Notes under the pieces: generated by a model
The model's input: only the letters and a program-made list of their open reading frames with translations
Told to the model about the DNA's origin: nothing
The model's database searches: none
Program-made: the position numbers and the translations under genes
Shown: positions 8,879-17,968 of the stretch, one piece after another
Layout of the letters: each line of letters starts with the position of its first letter
Numbering within the stretch: the first letter of the stretch is position 1
Assembly (NCBI GenBank): GCA_015999985.1
Contig: JAECRA010000029.1
Span: 14,065 to 53,727 of the forward strand
Direction: 5' to 3'
DNA: 39,663 nt
From: Comamonadaceae bacterium
GTDB taxonomy: Bacteria; Pseudomonadota; Gammaproteobacteria; Burkholderiales; Burkholderiaceae_C

Positions 8879-9727
8879 TCAGCGCAAGGAAGCTAGAAAG
8901 GCGGCCAAGTCCACCGCGTCTTGCTCAGTCATGCCCATTGCGGGCATGGCGGTACCTGGCTTGACGGCATTCGGGTCGCGCAACCAGCGCACCATGTGGG
9001 CCTCGGTGTTGTCCACCACGCCCGCAATTCGGGTCCGGCTTGCCATGCCACTGAGCGGTGGACCCACTTGCGGGTCGGGGAAGAAAATGATGCCAGGAAT
9101 GGTGTGGCAACCCATGCAAGCGTAGGCATAAAAGGCGCGCTTGCCACGCTCTATATCTCCTGCTCGAGTCGCGCCATCCGGTGTTCGCTCGCAACGCTGG
9201 CCTGCCTGGCTGTGGCTCATCAGTTGCGCAAACTTCACCGGAGTCAGGGAAGGTAGCTTCTGAACAAACGCGGTGACTGCCCACAAGTCTTCTTCAGACA
9301 AGCGGTGCTCCCAGGCGGGCATGCCCGTCATCTTGAGACCGTTGAGGGTGATCCAGTAAATCTCACGTGCGTGCCAACGTTGAGGGGCATCCATCAGTGG
9401 CCCGGGCAGTGGCTGCATCGACTGTGCAAAGTCATTGGGGGCAACGCCCGGACCCCCATGGCACTGCAGACACTTGTTCTGGTAGCAAATCGCGCCTCGC
9501 TCCATGACAGAAGCTTCCGGAGTGGCAGGGGCGACTATGTCTTTCGCGTGATACCGAACTGATTCCTGCAAAGCATATTCGAAGAGCGAATGAACGGGTG
9601 GCAGATGCTGAACATTACCAGCCACGTTGTAGAAACCGCCCGAAAGGACGATCCATACAACCGCGATGCAGCTCGTTGAGATGGCGACCAGCGTGAGGGC
9701 CACGATTTTCACACCGCGTTTATCCAT
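8879..9727 (-). CDS. Membrane-anchored diheme cytochrome c
   Basis: This 282-residue protein starts at the ATG giving MDKRGVK, followed by a single N-terminal membrane helix (about residues 8-30) that anchors it facing the periplasm. It has two cytochrome c domains: CLQCH at residues 86-90, with GMPAW as a plausible Met ligand region, and CMGCH at 204-208, with GTAMPAMG. Each has one CxxCH and a downstream Met. It diverges from the oxidase genes across a 72-bp gap, so it probably feeds electrons to, or is regulated with, the caa3-type oxidase. The electron donor is unknown. Confidence 0.88.
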   Translation of the reverse strand: MDKRGVKIVALTLVAISTSCIAVVWIVLSGGFYNVAGNVQHLPPVHSLFEYALQESVRYHAKDIVAPATPEASVMERGAICYQNKCLQCHGGPGVAPNDFAQSMQPLPGPLMDAPQRWHAREIYWITLNGLKMTGMPAWEHRLSEEDLWAVTAFVQKLPSLTPVKFAQLMSHSQAGQRCERTPDGATRAGDIERGKRAFYAYACMGCHTIPGIIFFPDPQVGPPLSGMASRTRIAGVVDNTEAHMVRWLRDPNAVKPGTAMPAMGMTEQDAVDLAAFLASLR

Positions 9728-9799
9728 AAGAGATTGTCCTACGCGAAATGCTGGCTTTCCTGTCGGTGAATGTCCTGTCCTGCTGACGATAATGACTAC

Positions 9800-10216
9800 A
9801 TGCCGCAAGCGGACCATCTCCCCGAGCGCGGGTCATTGCGGCCTGTTCTGTACTGGGCCGTGCTGACTTCGGCGATCGTCGCGGTGGGATGCGGCTCTGA
9901 AGCGCCAGAGTCGAAAGCTTTGAAAGCTGGATCCGCGCAGTCTGTGCTCCGTGGAAAAACGCTTATCTCGCAGTATCAATGCGGAAGTTGTCACACCATT
10001 CCAGGCGTCTCTGATGCGCGGGGGTTGACTGCTGTTTCGCTAGAGGGTTTTGGACGCCGTAGCTATATTGGCGGGCGTATTCCCAATCAGCCGTCTGCGT
10101 TGTCCGCGTGGCTGGTAGATCCACACTCGCAGGCCCCCTCAGCCACCATGCCGTATTTGGCGGTCTCTCCTGCAGATGCTATGGACATGGCGAATTATTT
10201 AGGGACCCTCCAGTGA
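9800..10216 (+). CDS. Monoheme cytochrome c lipoprotein of the oxidase operon
   Basis: This 138-residue protein starts at the ATG giving MPQADHL. A hydrophobic stretch ends in AVGC (Cys31), a weak lipobox because Ala sits where Leu is usual. One heme site, CGSCH, is at residues 61-65, with TMPYLAVS supplying a likely Met ligand. The heme domain resembles the C-terminal domain of the next gene (CH..xGVSDA, GGR, MP motifs). Its stop overlaps the GTG start of the subunit II gene (GTGA), implying translational coupling. It may deliver electrons to the oxidase. Confidence 0.85.
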   Translation: MPQADHLPERGSLRPVLYWAVLTSAIVAVGCGSEAPESKALKAGSAQSVLRGKTLISQYQCGSCHTIPGVSDARGLTAVSLEGFGRRSYIGGRIPNQPSALSAWLVDPHSQAPSATMPYLAVSPADAMDMANYLGTLQ

Positions 10217-11175
10217 GTTCCGGTGTGGCCTCATCCACGCCGCAATCTGCATTTCATGCGGGCGCAGAGCAGTCGGCGGCCTTTATCGAATTGACGATGG
10301 TATTGGTGGGCGGCGGCACCCTGATCTTTGCCGGTGTGATGCTGCTGCTTTTTCTTTCCCTGTCGCGTCAAGGCCAGGCCAATACACGTCTTTGGCTCAT
10401 CGGAGGCGGCGTGCTCTTTCCTGTGATCGTGCTTACCGCGCTGTTTTTCTACAGCGAATGGAAACGCACTGCCTGGAAACCCCTTCCGCCGCCTGATTCA
10501 CTCGTGGTCTCGGTGACAGGGCACATGTGGTGGTGGGAGGTGAGCTACCACGACACGCAGACAGGCATCCGCTTTGTCACGGCCAACGAGATTCGCCTGC
10601 CGAAAGGCAGGCCGGTGTACTTTGCACTGGCAAGTGAGGACGTTATTCATAGCTTTTGGGTGCCCGCACTGGGGGGCAAGATGGATATGGTCCCTGGACG
10701 CATTCAGCATCTCTTGCTTACGCCTGCAGTAGAGGGGCGCTGGCGAGGCCAATGCGCAGAGTTCTGCGGCGAGCAACATGCCCTGATGGCCCTTGATGTG
10801 GTGGTGAGTTCTGCCGAGGAGTTCAATGCCTGGGCCTTGGCGCAGGCTCAACCGGCCATCACCACAGATCTTTTGCTGAGCCATCCGGGCCGCAGCGCCT
10901 TCCTTCAAAATCGCTGCAATTTCTGCCACGCTGTGCGGGGGGTATCGGATGCCCACCCGGTGGGCACCCAATCAGGTCTCGGTCCTGACCTCACTCACGT
11001 CGGAGGCCGACTTTCACTCGCTGCGGCCACGTTGCCCAACACGCCTCAAAACCTTCGTCGCTGGATCGAACATACGCAACAGATCAAGCCTGGCGCACGC
11101 ATGCCTTCTGGCGCCGATCGCGTGCCGCCAAAGGACATGGAGGACATTGCCGCATGGCTGAGCCTTCTGAAATGA
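10213..11175 (+). CDS. coxB: Cytochrome c oxidase subunit II with fused cytochrome c domain (caa3-type)
   Basis: This 320-residue protein has a GTG start overlapping the previous stop. Two membrane helices lie at about 24-50 and 60-80. The CuA cupredoxin domain follows: His146 in VIHSFWVPALGGKMD, then CAEFCGEQHALM with Cys181, Cys185, His189 and Met192, plus acidic Glu183, so the CuA ligand set is complete. A C-terminal cytochrome c domain carries CNFCH at 235-239 and a distal RMPSG Met. This fusion marks caa3-type oxidases, which reduce O2 to water and pump protons. The stop overlaps the next ATG (ATGA). Confidence 0.93.
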   Translation: MSSGVASSTPQSAFHAGAEQSAAFIELTMVLVGGGTLIFAGVMLLLFLSLSRQGQANTRLWLIGGGVLFPVIVLTALFFYSEWKRTAWKPLPPPDSLVVSVTGHMWWWEVSYHDTQTGIRFVTANEIRLPKGRPVYFALASEDVIHSFWVPALGGKMDMVPGRIQHLLLTPAVEGRWRGQCAEFCGEQHALMALDVVVSSAEEFNAWALAQAQPAITTDLLLSHPGRSAFLQNRCNFCHAVRGVSDAHPVGTQSGLGPDLTHVGGRLSLAAATLPNTPQNLRRWIEHTQQIKPGARMPSGADRVPPKDMEDIAAWLSLLK

Positions 11176-13712
11176 AGCCGCGTTCAGGGGTGGCGCAACA
11201 GGCTTTCCCCAACAGCCTTCCTCGCCCGCCGGGGGAGCGGGAAGCGCTTGAGCGTGCGTGGAAGCCTCCGCAGGGCTGGCGCAGGCTTACCGCGGTGAAC
11301 AACTCACAGATAGGTATTTATTACATCATCGCAGCCATGGTGTTTTTCGTGTTGGGTGGTCTGCTCGCCCTGTTGATGCGCCTGCAACTGGCCACGCCAG
11401 ACAATGACCTGATAGGCGCCAGCACCTACAACCAGCTTTTCACCATGCACGGCACGGTGATGATGTTTCTGTTTGCTGTGCCCATAGTGGAGGCCATCGC
11501 GGTTTTTCTGCTGCCCAATATGCTGGGCGCTCGCGATCTGCCCTTTCCGCGTTTGTCCGCCTATGCGTTCTGGGCTTACGCCATAGGTGGGTTGGCCTTC
11601 TTCTGCACCATCTTCTGGAGCGTGTCGCCCGACGGTGGGTGGTTCATGTACCCCCCACTGACCAGCAAGCAGTTCTCGCCCGACATTGGGGCGGACTTCT
11701 GGCTGCTCGGTATAGGCTTCATCGAAATTTCCGCCATCGCGGGAGCCATTGAGCTGATCATCGGGATTTTGTTCACGCGCGCGCCGGGCATGAAGCTTTC
11801 CAAGATGCCGGTGTTTGCCTGGGCCGTGCTGGTGAGCGCGGTCATGATCATCTTCGCATTCCCCGCCGTCATTGCCGCCACCACATTGCTGGAACTCGAA
11901 CGCGCCTTTGACTGGCCATTCTTCGATCCTCAGCGTGGCGGTGACCCGGTGCTTTGGCAGCATCTATTCTGGTTCTTTGGCCATCCGGAGGTCTACATCA
12001 TCTTCCTGCCCGCCGCTGGCATGGTGTCCATGATGGTGCCGGCCATGGCCGGCATTCCATTGGTCGGACAAAGGGCTGTAGTGGCTGCGTTGGTCTGTGT
12101 GGGCGCGGTCAGCTTTCTGCTCTGGATTCACCATATGTTCACGAGCGGTGTGGGCATCAACGCTCTGCTGCTGACATCGATCGCCAGCTTTGTGGTGGCC
12201 ATTCCGAGCGGGCTTCAGATTTTTGCGTGGATAGCCACTTTCTGGAACGGTCGTGTACGCATGAACACGCCCACGCTTTTTCTGCTGGGTTTTCACTGCA
12301 TCTTCCTGATCGGGGGGCTGACCGGCGTCATGGTGGCTGTATTGCCATTCGACTGGCAGGCGCACGACAGCTACTTCATCGTTGCCCATCTGCATTACGT
12401 CTTGATGGGCGGCATGGTGTTTCCCGTGTTCGCGGCTCTGTACTACTGGTTCCCAGTGATCAATGGCGCGCAGCTGTCAGAACGTCTGGGCCGCTGGTGT
12501 TTTGGGTTGATGTTCGCCGGTCTGCACCTGGCCTTTTTCCCCATGCACATCACCGGCCTGCTTGGAATGCCAAGGCGCGTGTACACCTATTCCGATTACG
12601 TGGGGTGGAATGCCCTGAACATGGTGTCCACTGTCGGCGCATTCACCTTGGCGGTGGGCGTGTTGATCTTCCTGGCAGATGCGGTGCGCGTACTGCTCAA
12701 AGCAGATCGTGATCATGACAACCCCTGGAACGCCGGCACGCTGGAGTGGCTGCCGCCGCGCGATTACGGCGTGCGCAGTATTCCGGAAGTCCGCGGAACT
12801 GAGCCACTCTGGGACAGCCCTTCGCTTTCCGAGCAGGTAGAGCAAGGCAGATGGTGGGTGCCAGGGACTATTTTCGGGGGGCGTGAAACGTTGATTACCC
12901 ACGTGCGTACTGCACGTCCTTTGCAACTCTTGCGTTTGCCTTCGGACGGCTGGTCACCCTTTCTCGCCGCAGTCGGTACAGCAGGATTTTTCCTGTTGCT
13001 GACCGTGGAGTGGGTGGCTACGGCGTTTGTGTTCGGGTTTGGCTCCATCGCGGCCATGGTCCAGTGGGTCTGGCAACTGGACCGCAGAGCTCCTCAGCCA
13101 TGGGCCGAGATTGGCGAGGGTGTGCGCGTGCCAGTACAACCGGCCACAAGGCGCTCCCATTCATGGTGGGCTACGTTGCTTTTAGTCATCGTGGATTGCA
13201 CGATCTTCGCGTCTTTCATCTACAGCCACGTGCATCTTTCCATGGCTCTTGACGTGTGCCCGCCTCCGGGCGCCAGTCTGGCCAGCCCCTGGCTGAGTTA
13301 CACGAACATGGCGTTGATGCTGATCAGTAGCGCCTGGATGTTCGTCAATACCAGGCGAGGGCTTCACCCCGGTTCGCAAACCACGCTGCGCGGATTGACC
13401 GTGATGGCCTTGTTGTTCATGGGCGCTGCTTTTGCGTTCGCCCTGCGCGGGCAGGTTGACGCCAATCTCTCACCCACCGTAGATGGCTGGAGTGCGTCGG
13501 TCGCTATCCTTCTGGCGTATCAGGGATTTCATACCCTGGTGCTTCTGATCCTTGGTACCTACTTGATTGCGAGATCCTGGGCAGGTCTTCTGGTGCCAGA
13601 GGCCAGGGCAACTCTGGACAACGTGACACTTCTTTGGCATGCGGCTACGTTCCAGGTGATCGTGACGGAGATCACGCTGCGTGCAGTTCCGGCATGGATG
13701 AATTCGCTATGA
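11172..13712 (+). CDS. ctaD: Fused cytochrome c oxidase subunits I and III
   Basis: This 846-residue protein starts at the ATG in an ATGA overlap with subunit II; an in-frame ATG at 11154 would overlap by 22 bp. Residues ~40-520 are subunit I, with heme a ligand His93 (MHGTVMMF), CuB His271 with Glu273 and cross-linking Tyr275 (GHPEVY), CuB His320-His321, heme a3 His406 and heme a His408 (AHLHY). ARDLPFPR holds the D-channel Asp. This is an A1-type proton pump. After a linker and two helices, residues ~660-846 are a short subunit III-like part with about five helices, ending VTEITLRAVPAWM. It acts in the inner membrane. Confidence 0.93.
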   Translation: MKPRSGVAQQAFPNSLPRPPGEREALERAWKPPQGWRRLTAVNNSQIGIYYIIAAMVFFVLGGLLALLMRLQLATPDNDLIGASTYNQLFTMHGTVMMFLFAVPIVEAIAVFLLPNMLGARDLPFPRLSAYAFWAYAIGGLAFFCTIFWSVSPDGGWFMYPPLTSKQFSPDIGADFWLLGIGFIEISAIAGAIELIIGILFTRAPGMKLSKMPVFAWAVLVSAVMIIFAFPAVIAATTLLELERAFDWPFFDPQRGGDPVLWQHLFWFFGHPEVYIIFLPAAGMVSMMVPAMAGIPLVGQRAVVAALVCVGAVSFLLWIHHMFTSGVGINALLLTSIASFVVAIPSGLQIFAWIATFWNGRVRMNTPTLFLLGFHCIFLIGGLTGVMVAVLPFDWQAHDSYFIVAHLHYVLMGGMVFPVFAALYYWFPVINGAQLSERLGRWCFGLMFAGLHLAFFPMHITGLLGMPRRVYTYSDYVGWNALNMVSTVGAFTLAVGVLIFLADAVRVLLKADRDHDNPWNAGTLEWLPPRDYGVRSIPEVRGTEPLWDSPSLSEQVEQGRWWVPGTIFGGRETLITHVRTARPLQLLRLPSDGWSPFLAAVGTAGFFLLLTVEWVATAFVFGFGSIAAMVQWVWQLDRRAPQPWAEIGEGVRVPVQPATRRSHSWWATLLLVIVDCTIFASFIYSHVHLSMALDVCPPPGASLASPWLSYTNMALMLISSAWMFVNTRRGLHPGSQTTLRGLTVMALLFMGAAFAFALRGQVDANLSPTVDGWSASVAILLAYQGFHTLVLLILGTYLIARSWAGLLVPEARATLDNVTLLWHAATFQVIVTEITLRAVPAWMNSL

Positions 13713-13830
13713 GCTGAGGCCTTAAGCATGGGGCGTGGGGCGTGGGTGCCATCTTCCAGCAAAGCTTCTGAGACACTATCTTGCCTCTTGGCAGAATATC
13801 GAAAACCACTGCGCTACCCACGAGAATTCC

Positions 13831-14469
13831 ATGCTGAAATACCTCACGGTTCCTGTCACACCCTTTGCTCAGAATTGTTCCATCGTTTGGTGTGACCAAA
13901 CCCTCCAAGCGGCCGTGATAGACCCCGGTGGCGATTTGGAGAAAATTGAATCTGCTGTCCGGAAACTTGGCCTCAAGCTGGAGCAGATCTGGCTCACGCA
14001 CGCACACATTGACCACGCCGGCGGCACCGCGGAATTGGCCAAGCGGTATGGGCTTCCCATCACAGGACCGCATCCGGGCGATCAGTTCTGGATCGACGGC
14101 CTTGCGCAGCAGTCACAGATGTTCGGATTTCCCAAGGCAGAGCCCTTTACCCCGGCACGTTGGCTGCAGGATGGCGATACCGTGCAAGTGGGTGAAAGCG
14201 TGCTGAACGTCAGGCACACTCCCGGCCATACACCAGGGCATGTCGTTTTCCATTCACCGGATGCCAAGCGGGCTTTCGTGGGCGACGTGCTGTTTTCCGG
14301 AGGCATAGGCCGGACCGATTTTCCCGGTGGTAATCATCCGCAGTTGATTTCCAGCATTACCGAGCGTCTGTGGCCCATGGGTGATGACACGGTGTTTATT
14401 CCAGGCCATGGTCCTGAAAGCACCTTTGGACAGGAACGGCGCAGCAACCCATTCGTGCGCGGGACTTGA
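13831..14469 (+). CDS. MBL-fold hydrolase, glyoxalase II-like (YcbL type)
   Basis: This 212-residue metallo-beta-lactamase-fold enzyme contains THAHIDHAGG (His57, His59, Asp61, His62), the binuclear metal site. It is followed by HTPGHTPGH with the third metal His, GDVLFSGGIGRTDFPGG, and a final PGHGPESTFGQE. Length and motifs match the short glyoxalase II-like YcbL group, which hydrolyses thioesters such as S-lactoylglutathione; the exact substrate is uncertain. The ATG at 13831 is the family start. The upstream 118 bp hold a short run of GGGCGTG repeats but no gene. Confidence 0.9.
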   Translation: MLKYLTVPVTPFAQNCSIVWCDQTLQAAVIDPGGDLEKIESAVRKLGLKLEQIWLTHAHIDHAGGTAELAKRYGLPITGPHPGDQFWIDGLAQQSQMFGFPKAEPFTPARWLQDGDTVQVGESVLNVRHTPGHTPGHVVFHSPDAKRAFVGDVLFSGGIGRTDFPGGNHPQLISSITERLWPMGDDTVFIPGHGPESTFGQERRSNPFVRGT

Positions 14470-14492
14470 TTCACAGGTCGCTTGTCTCAAAA

Positions 14493-14513
14493 AGCGTGCC
14501 GATCAGGCACGCT
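14493..14513 (-). terminator. Rho-independent terminator after dadA
   Basis: An 8-bp perfect stem (AGCGTGCC / GGCACGCT) with loop GATCA is followed on the minus strand by TTTT. It lies 8 nt past the dadA stop. It sits between convergent genes and may also stop rightward transcription, but its T run faces minus. Confidence 0.85.
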
Positions 14514-14521
14514 CTTCGGCA

Positions 14522-15820
14522 TCAGGCAGAGGCGCGTTGCCAATCCTGTGCCGGTCCGAACCCGCGTTTCGCGTAACGGTCCAGCGTCAATCCGTCCATC
14601 GAGATGTCGGTGGGGCGGCCCATGGCCAAGTCTGCAACCAATTTTCCTGAACCGGCAGCCATAGTCCAGCCGAGCGTTCCATGGCCGGTGTTGAGCAGCA
14701 GGTTGTCGTAGCGGGTAGGGCCCACGATGGGCGTGCTGTCGGGTGTCATGGGACGCAAGCCTGTCCAGAACTGCGCACGGGGAATGTCGCCTCCGGTAAA
14801 CAGATTGCCCAGCACCATCTCCAACGTAGCTCGCCGACGTGGGTTAAGCGCAAGGTCAAACCCAGCAAGTTCGGCCATTCCGCCGACACGGATGCGTTGA
14901 TCAAAGCGCGTGATGGCGACTTTGTAGGTTTCATCCATGACGGTGGATTGGGGCGCACGCGAAGCGTCCACGAGGGGCACAGTCAGGGAATAGCCCTTGA
15001 CGGGGTAGACCGGAAGGTCCAGGCCCAATGGCGCGAGCAGTTCACGTGAGTAGCATCCGAGTGCCAGGACATAGCGATCAGCCTCCAGGACTTCGCCCCC
15101 TTCAAGCCGAACTCCGGTGACTCGGTCACCATTGGTGAGCACGCCTGCAATGCGGGTTCCGAAGCGGAAGCGGACGCCTTTTTGCTTGGCCAGATCAGCC
15201 AACTGCGTGGTAAAGCGCTGGCAATCGCCGGTTTCATCTCCGGGCAAGTGCAAGCCGCCGACCAGGCCGGCTGCGTGGGCGAGCGCAGGCTCGATTTCAT
15301 GCAGTGCGTCGCTGTTGTTCATGAGCCGGTAAGGAACGCCACAGGTATCCAGGACCTGAGTGTCGCGCCGGGCAGACTCCAACTGAGCGGCAGTGCGAAA
15401 AACCTGCAGCGTGCCCAGGGTGCGTTGTTCGTACTCAATGCCGGTTTCAAGGCGAAGCTGCCGCAGGCGATCACGGCTGTATTCAGCCAGTCGCGTCATG
15501 CGCTCTTTGTTCACCCCATAACGCTCAGCCGTGCAGTTGCGCAGCATGGCGGCCATCCACCGCCACTGAAAAAGGGAACCGTCCGGCTTCCAGGCCAGTG
15601 GTGCATGGCGCTGCATAAGCCATTTCATGGCCTTGAGAGGAATTCCAGGGGCAGCCCAAGGGGTCGAATACCCCGGCGATACCTGGCCTGCGTTGGCAAA
15701 GCTGGTTTCCTGCGCCACGCCAGGTTGGCGCTCGAGAACAGTCACCTCCACTCCGGCCTGCGCCAAATGGTAGGCCGTACTGACTCCGATCACACCGCCG
15801 CCAAGAACAATTGCTTTCAT
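14522..15820 (-). CDS. dadA: D-amino acid dehydrogenase
   Basis: This 432-residue flavoprotein has the same length as E. coli DadA. It oxidises D-amino acids (classically D-alanine) to 2-oxo acids and ammonia and passes electrons to quinone at the inner membrane. The N-terminal [16 protein letters not shown] is the FAD-binding Rossmann motif. [16 protein letters not shown] and the C-terminal [15 protein letters not shown] and [14 protein letters not shown] are DadA hallmarks. The ATG at 15820 follows a strong GAGGAG ribosome binding site. It diverges from an Lrp-type gene, the standard arrangement for control of alanine catabolism. No alr/dadX racemase is adjacent. Confidence 0.94.
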   Translation of the reverse strand: MKAIVLGGGVIGVSTAYHLAQAGVEVTVLERQPGVAQETSFANAGQVSPGYSTPWAAPGIPLKAMKWLMQRHAPLAWKPDGSLFQWRWMAAMLRNCTAERYGVNKERMTRLAEYSRDRLRQLRLETGIEYEQRTLGTLQVFRTAAQLESARRDTQVLDTCGVPYRLMNNSDALHEIEPALAHAAGLVGGLHLPGDETGDCQRFTTQLADLAKQKGVRFRFGTRIAGVLTNGDRVTGVRLEGGEVLEADRYVLALGCYSRELLAPLGLDLPVYPVKGYSLTVPLVDASRAPQSTVMDETYKVAITRFDQRIRVGGMAELAGFDLALNPRRRATLEMVLGNLFTGGDIPRAQFWTGLRPMTPDSTPIVGPTRYDNLLLNTGHGTLGWTMAAGSGKLVADLAMGRPTDISMDGLTLDRYAKRGFGPAQDWQRASA

Positions 15821-15910
15821 TGCCGTCTCCTCGAATGAGAAGAAGTCTAAGAAAGAGTTGCCCAAAAAAAACACTGAATTGCTTGATGGATTGGCGGTTA
15901 GGTATCAGAA

Positions 15911-15940
15911 TTCACCGGTAATAACTGTTTTATCAGTGAA
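15911..15940. promoter_or_regulatory. Candidate Lrp-type operator, imperfect 30-bp palindrome
   Basis: TTCAC at 15911 and GTGAA ending at 15940 bound a 30-bp inverted repeat with 10 of the outer 13 positions symmetrical and an AT-rich centre. It abuts the lrp-type ATG and takes the place of a Shine-Dalgarno, which is weak. It lies about 90 bp upstream of dadA, so binding could control both divergent genes. Confidence 0.45.
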
Positions 15941-16420
15941 ATGCACTTCCTTGACAGAATTGACAGAAAAATACTCCATGAGATGCAGCGTGAAGGCCGC
16001 ATCTCCATGACCGATTTGGCCGAGCGGGTGGGGCTTTCCACCTCGCCTTGCACTGAACGCGTTCGGCGCATGGAGCGTGAAGGTGTCATCAAGGGCTACC
16101 ACGCGCGGGTAGACCCCGAGGCTCTCGGCAGGGGTTTGCTGGTGTTTGTGGAGTTGACGCTCTCGTCCAAATCTGCCGACGTCTTTGAACAGGTGCGGCG
16201 AGAACTGCTTCATGAGCCTCGTGTGCTGGAATGCCACCTAGTTTCCGGCACGTTCGACTACCTCATCAAGGCGCGGCTTTCTGCCATGCGCGAATACCGG
16301 GATCTGCTGGGTCAAATCCTGCGCAAAGTGCCCGTGCCTGCTCAGAGCAATAGCTACGTGGTGATGGAAGAGATCAAGGAAGGTTTGCTGATGCCGGTCG
16401 AACCCATCGCGACAGCGTGA
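15941..16420 (+). CDS. lrp: Lrp/AsnC-family transcriptional regulator
   Basis: This 159-residue protein closely follows E. coli Lrp. It has an N-terminal winged helix-turn-helix (LDRIDRKILHEMQREGRIS, then LAERVGLSTSPCTERVRRMEREGVI) and a C-terminal RAM ligand-binding domain (LLVFVELTL, ECHLVSGTFDYLIKA, YVVMEEIKEG). In proteobacteria such a gene facing dadA usually encodes the amino-acid-responsive activator of D-alanine catabolism; this is inferred here. There is no clear ribosome binding site, only the palindrome described separately. It ends 69 bp before the AmpG-like gene. Confidence 0.92.
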   Translation: MHFLDRIDRKILHEMQREGRISMTDLAERVGLSTSPCTERVRRMEREGVIKGYHARVDPEALGRGLLVFVELTLSSKSADVFEQVRRELLHEPRVLECHLVSGTFDYLIKARLSAMREYRDLLGQILRKVPVPAQSNSYVVMEEIKEGLLMPVEPIATA

Positions 16421-16489
16421 ATAATAGCGCGATGAATAGAGAACTTCCAATGCGCACCTTCTGCGATCCAAGCTCTGAGGGAGTGGCCC

Positions 16490-17833
16490 TTGTCTGAGCA
16501 GGCGCTGGACACTACCGCGCCGGCACGCAAGCCTTCCTGGCTTGAGAGCCTGAAGATTTACCTGGAGCCGACAAGCCTGCGGATGCTGGCATTGGGTTTT
16601 TCCGCCGGCTTGCCATTGATGCTGGTGCTGGGAACGCTGTCTTTTCGGTTGCGTGAAGCGGGTATTGACCGCAGCACCATTGGTCATCTGAGCTGGGTGG
16701 GTCTAGCCTACGGCTTCAAATGGGTCTGGGCGCCGCTGGTGGACCGGGTGCCGCTGCCTGGTCTGACCCGCTGGCTGGGCCGCAGGCGCAGTTGGCTTCT
16801 GCTGGCTCAGTGCTGTGTGGCAGCGGGCTTGGTGGGAGTAGCCATGGCAGACCCCAGTGTGTCGCTTATGACCGTCGTATGGTGCTCGCTGGCCGTCGCT
16901 TTCGCGTCCGCGACGCAAGATATTGCGCTGGACGCCTACCGTATTGAGTCAGCCCCAGCAGACCAGCAACCGGCTCTGGCCGCCAGCTACCAGACAGGCT
17001 ACCGATTGGCCATGATCTGGGCCGGCGCTGGTGTACTGTGGCTGGCTGCACGGGCGCAAGGTTCCACAGGTGGTTATGACAATTCTGCCTGGCAAGCCGC
17101 GTACTTGATCATGGCTTGCTCCATGGTCATCGGAGTGCTGACGGTCCTGTATTCCAAAGAGCCGGTCAACGTGCCATTACAGCGTGCGCGCAGTGCGGCA
17201 GAGTGGGTTCGAACTGCGCTCATTGACCCGTTCGCGGACTTCTTTCGTCGTTATAAGTGGCAAGCGGCACTGATCCTTGGCTTGATCGCGGTCTACCGCA
17301 TCAGCGATGTGGTGATGGGCATCATGGCCAATCCGTTCTACGTCGATATGGGCTACACCAAGGATGAGGTGGCGGCCGTGACCAAGATCTACGGCGTCAT
17401 CATGACGCTGGTGGGCGCTTTTGTGGGAGGCAGCCTGGCGCTGCGTTTTGGCGTCATGCGCATTCTGATGCTCGGCGCCGTCCTGAGCGCAGGCAGCAAT
17501 CTGTTGTTTGCGTGGCTAGCTGGCTACGGACACAGTGTGCCCGCCCTGATTGCGGTGATCTCCATGGACAATCTTGCCTCTGGAATCGCCTCAGCAGCCT
17601 TCGTGGGCTATTTGTCCAGTCTGACCAATATCAGCTATTCCGCCACTCAATATGCGCTCTTTTCTTCGTTGATGCTATTGGCACCGAAGTTCGTCGCCGG
17701 CTTCTCCGGTGACTACGTGAACGCCTTTGGATACAGTACGTTTTTCACAAGTACAGCGCTGTTGGGGCTACCGGTGCTCGTGCTGGTGGCGGTGGCTATG
17801 CGTATGCAGCGGCGACACGCTGACCCCGCCTGA
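16490..17833 (+). CDS. ampG: AmpG-family MFS permease
   Basis: This 447-residue major-facilitator protein resembles AmpG, which imports anhydromuropeptides for cell-wall recycling. Early LGFSAGLPLMLVLGTLSFRL, VGLAYGFKWVWAPLVD and FASATQDIALDAYRIE are the AmpG signatures, including the intramembrane acidic DIALDAYR. About a dozen membrane helices follow. The start is a TTG preceded by GAGGGAG at ribosome-binding distance; no in-frame ATG occurs before the first helix, so TTG is the best choice. No beta-lactamase or amidase is adjacent. Confidence 0.88.
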   Translation: MSEQALDTTAPARKPSWLESLKIYLEPTSLRMLALGFSAGLPLMLVLGTLSFRLREAGIDRSTIGHLSWVGLAYGFKWVWAPLVDRVPLPGLTRWLGRRRSWLLLAQCCVAAGLVGVAMADPSVSLMTVVWCSLAVAFASATQDIALDAYRIESAPADQQPALAASYQTGYRLAMIWAGAGVLWLAARAQGSTGGYDNSAWQAAYLIMACSMVIGVLTVLYSKEPVNVPLQRARSAAEWVRTALIDPFADFFRRYKWQAALILGLIAVYRISDVVMGIMANPFYVDMGYTKDEVAAVTKIYGVIMTLVGAFVGGSLALRFGVMRILMLGAVLSAGSNLLFAWLAGYGHSVPALIAVISMDNLASGIASAAFVGYLSSLTNISYSATQYALFSSLMLLAPKFVAGFSGDYVNAFGYSTFFTSTALLGLPVLVLVAVAMRMQRRHADPA

Positions 17834-17968
17834 GAGCCTGTTGCAAATTCGAAGGCGGGCTCCTCGAGTAAGGCGCTTGCAAAGGGCGCGCGTTTACCTA
17901 TCTTTACGTCCCCGACAAGCGCAACTGTTCGAATGCAGGCAGCATGACCATGAAGGATTAAGGAACGC

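Noticed and set aside
13731..13756. Short GGGCGTG tandem run after the oxidase gene
   Set aside because: Only about three imperfect copies, with no stem, T run or array structure; taken as simple-sequence noise.
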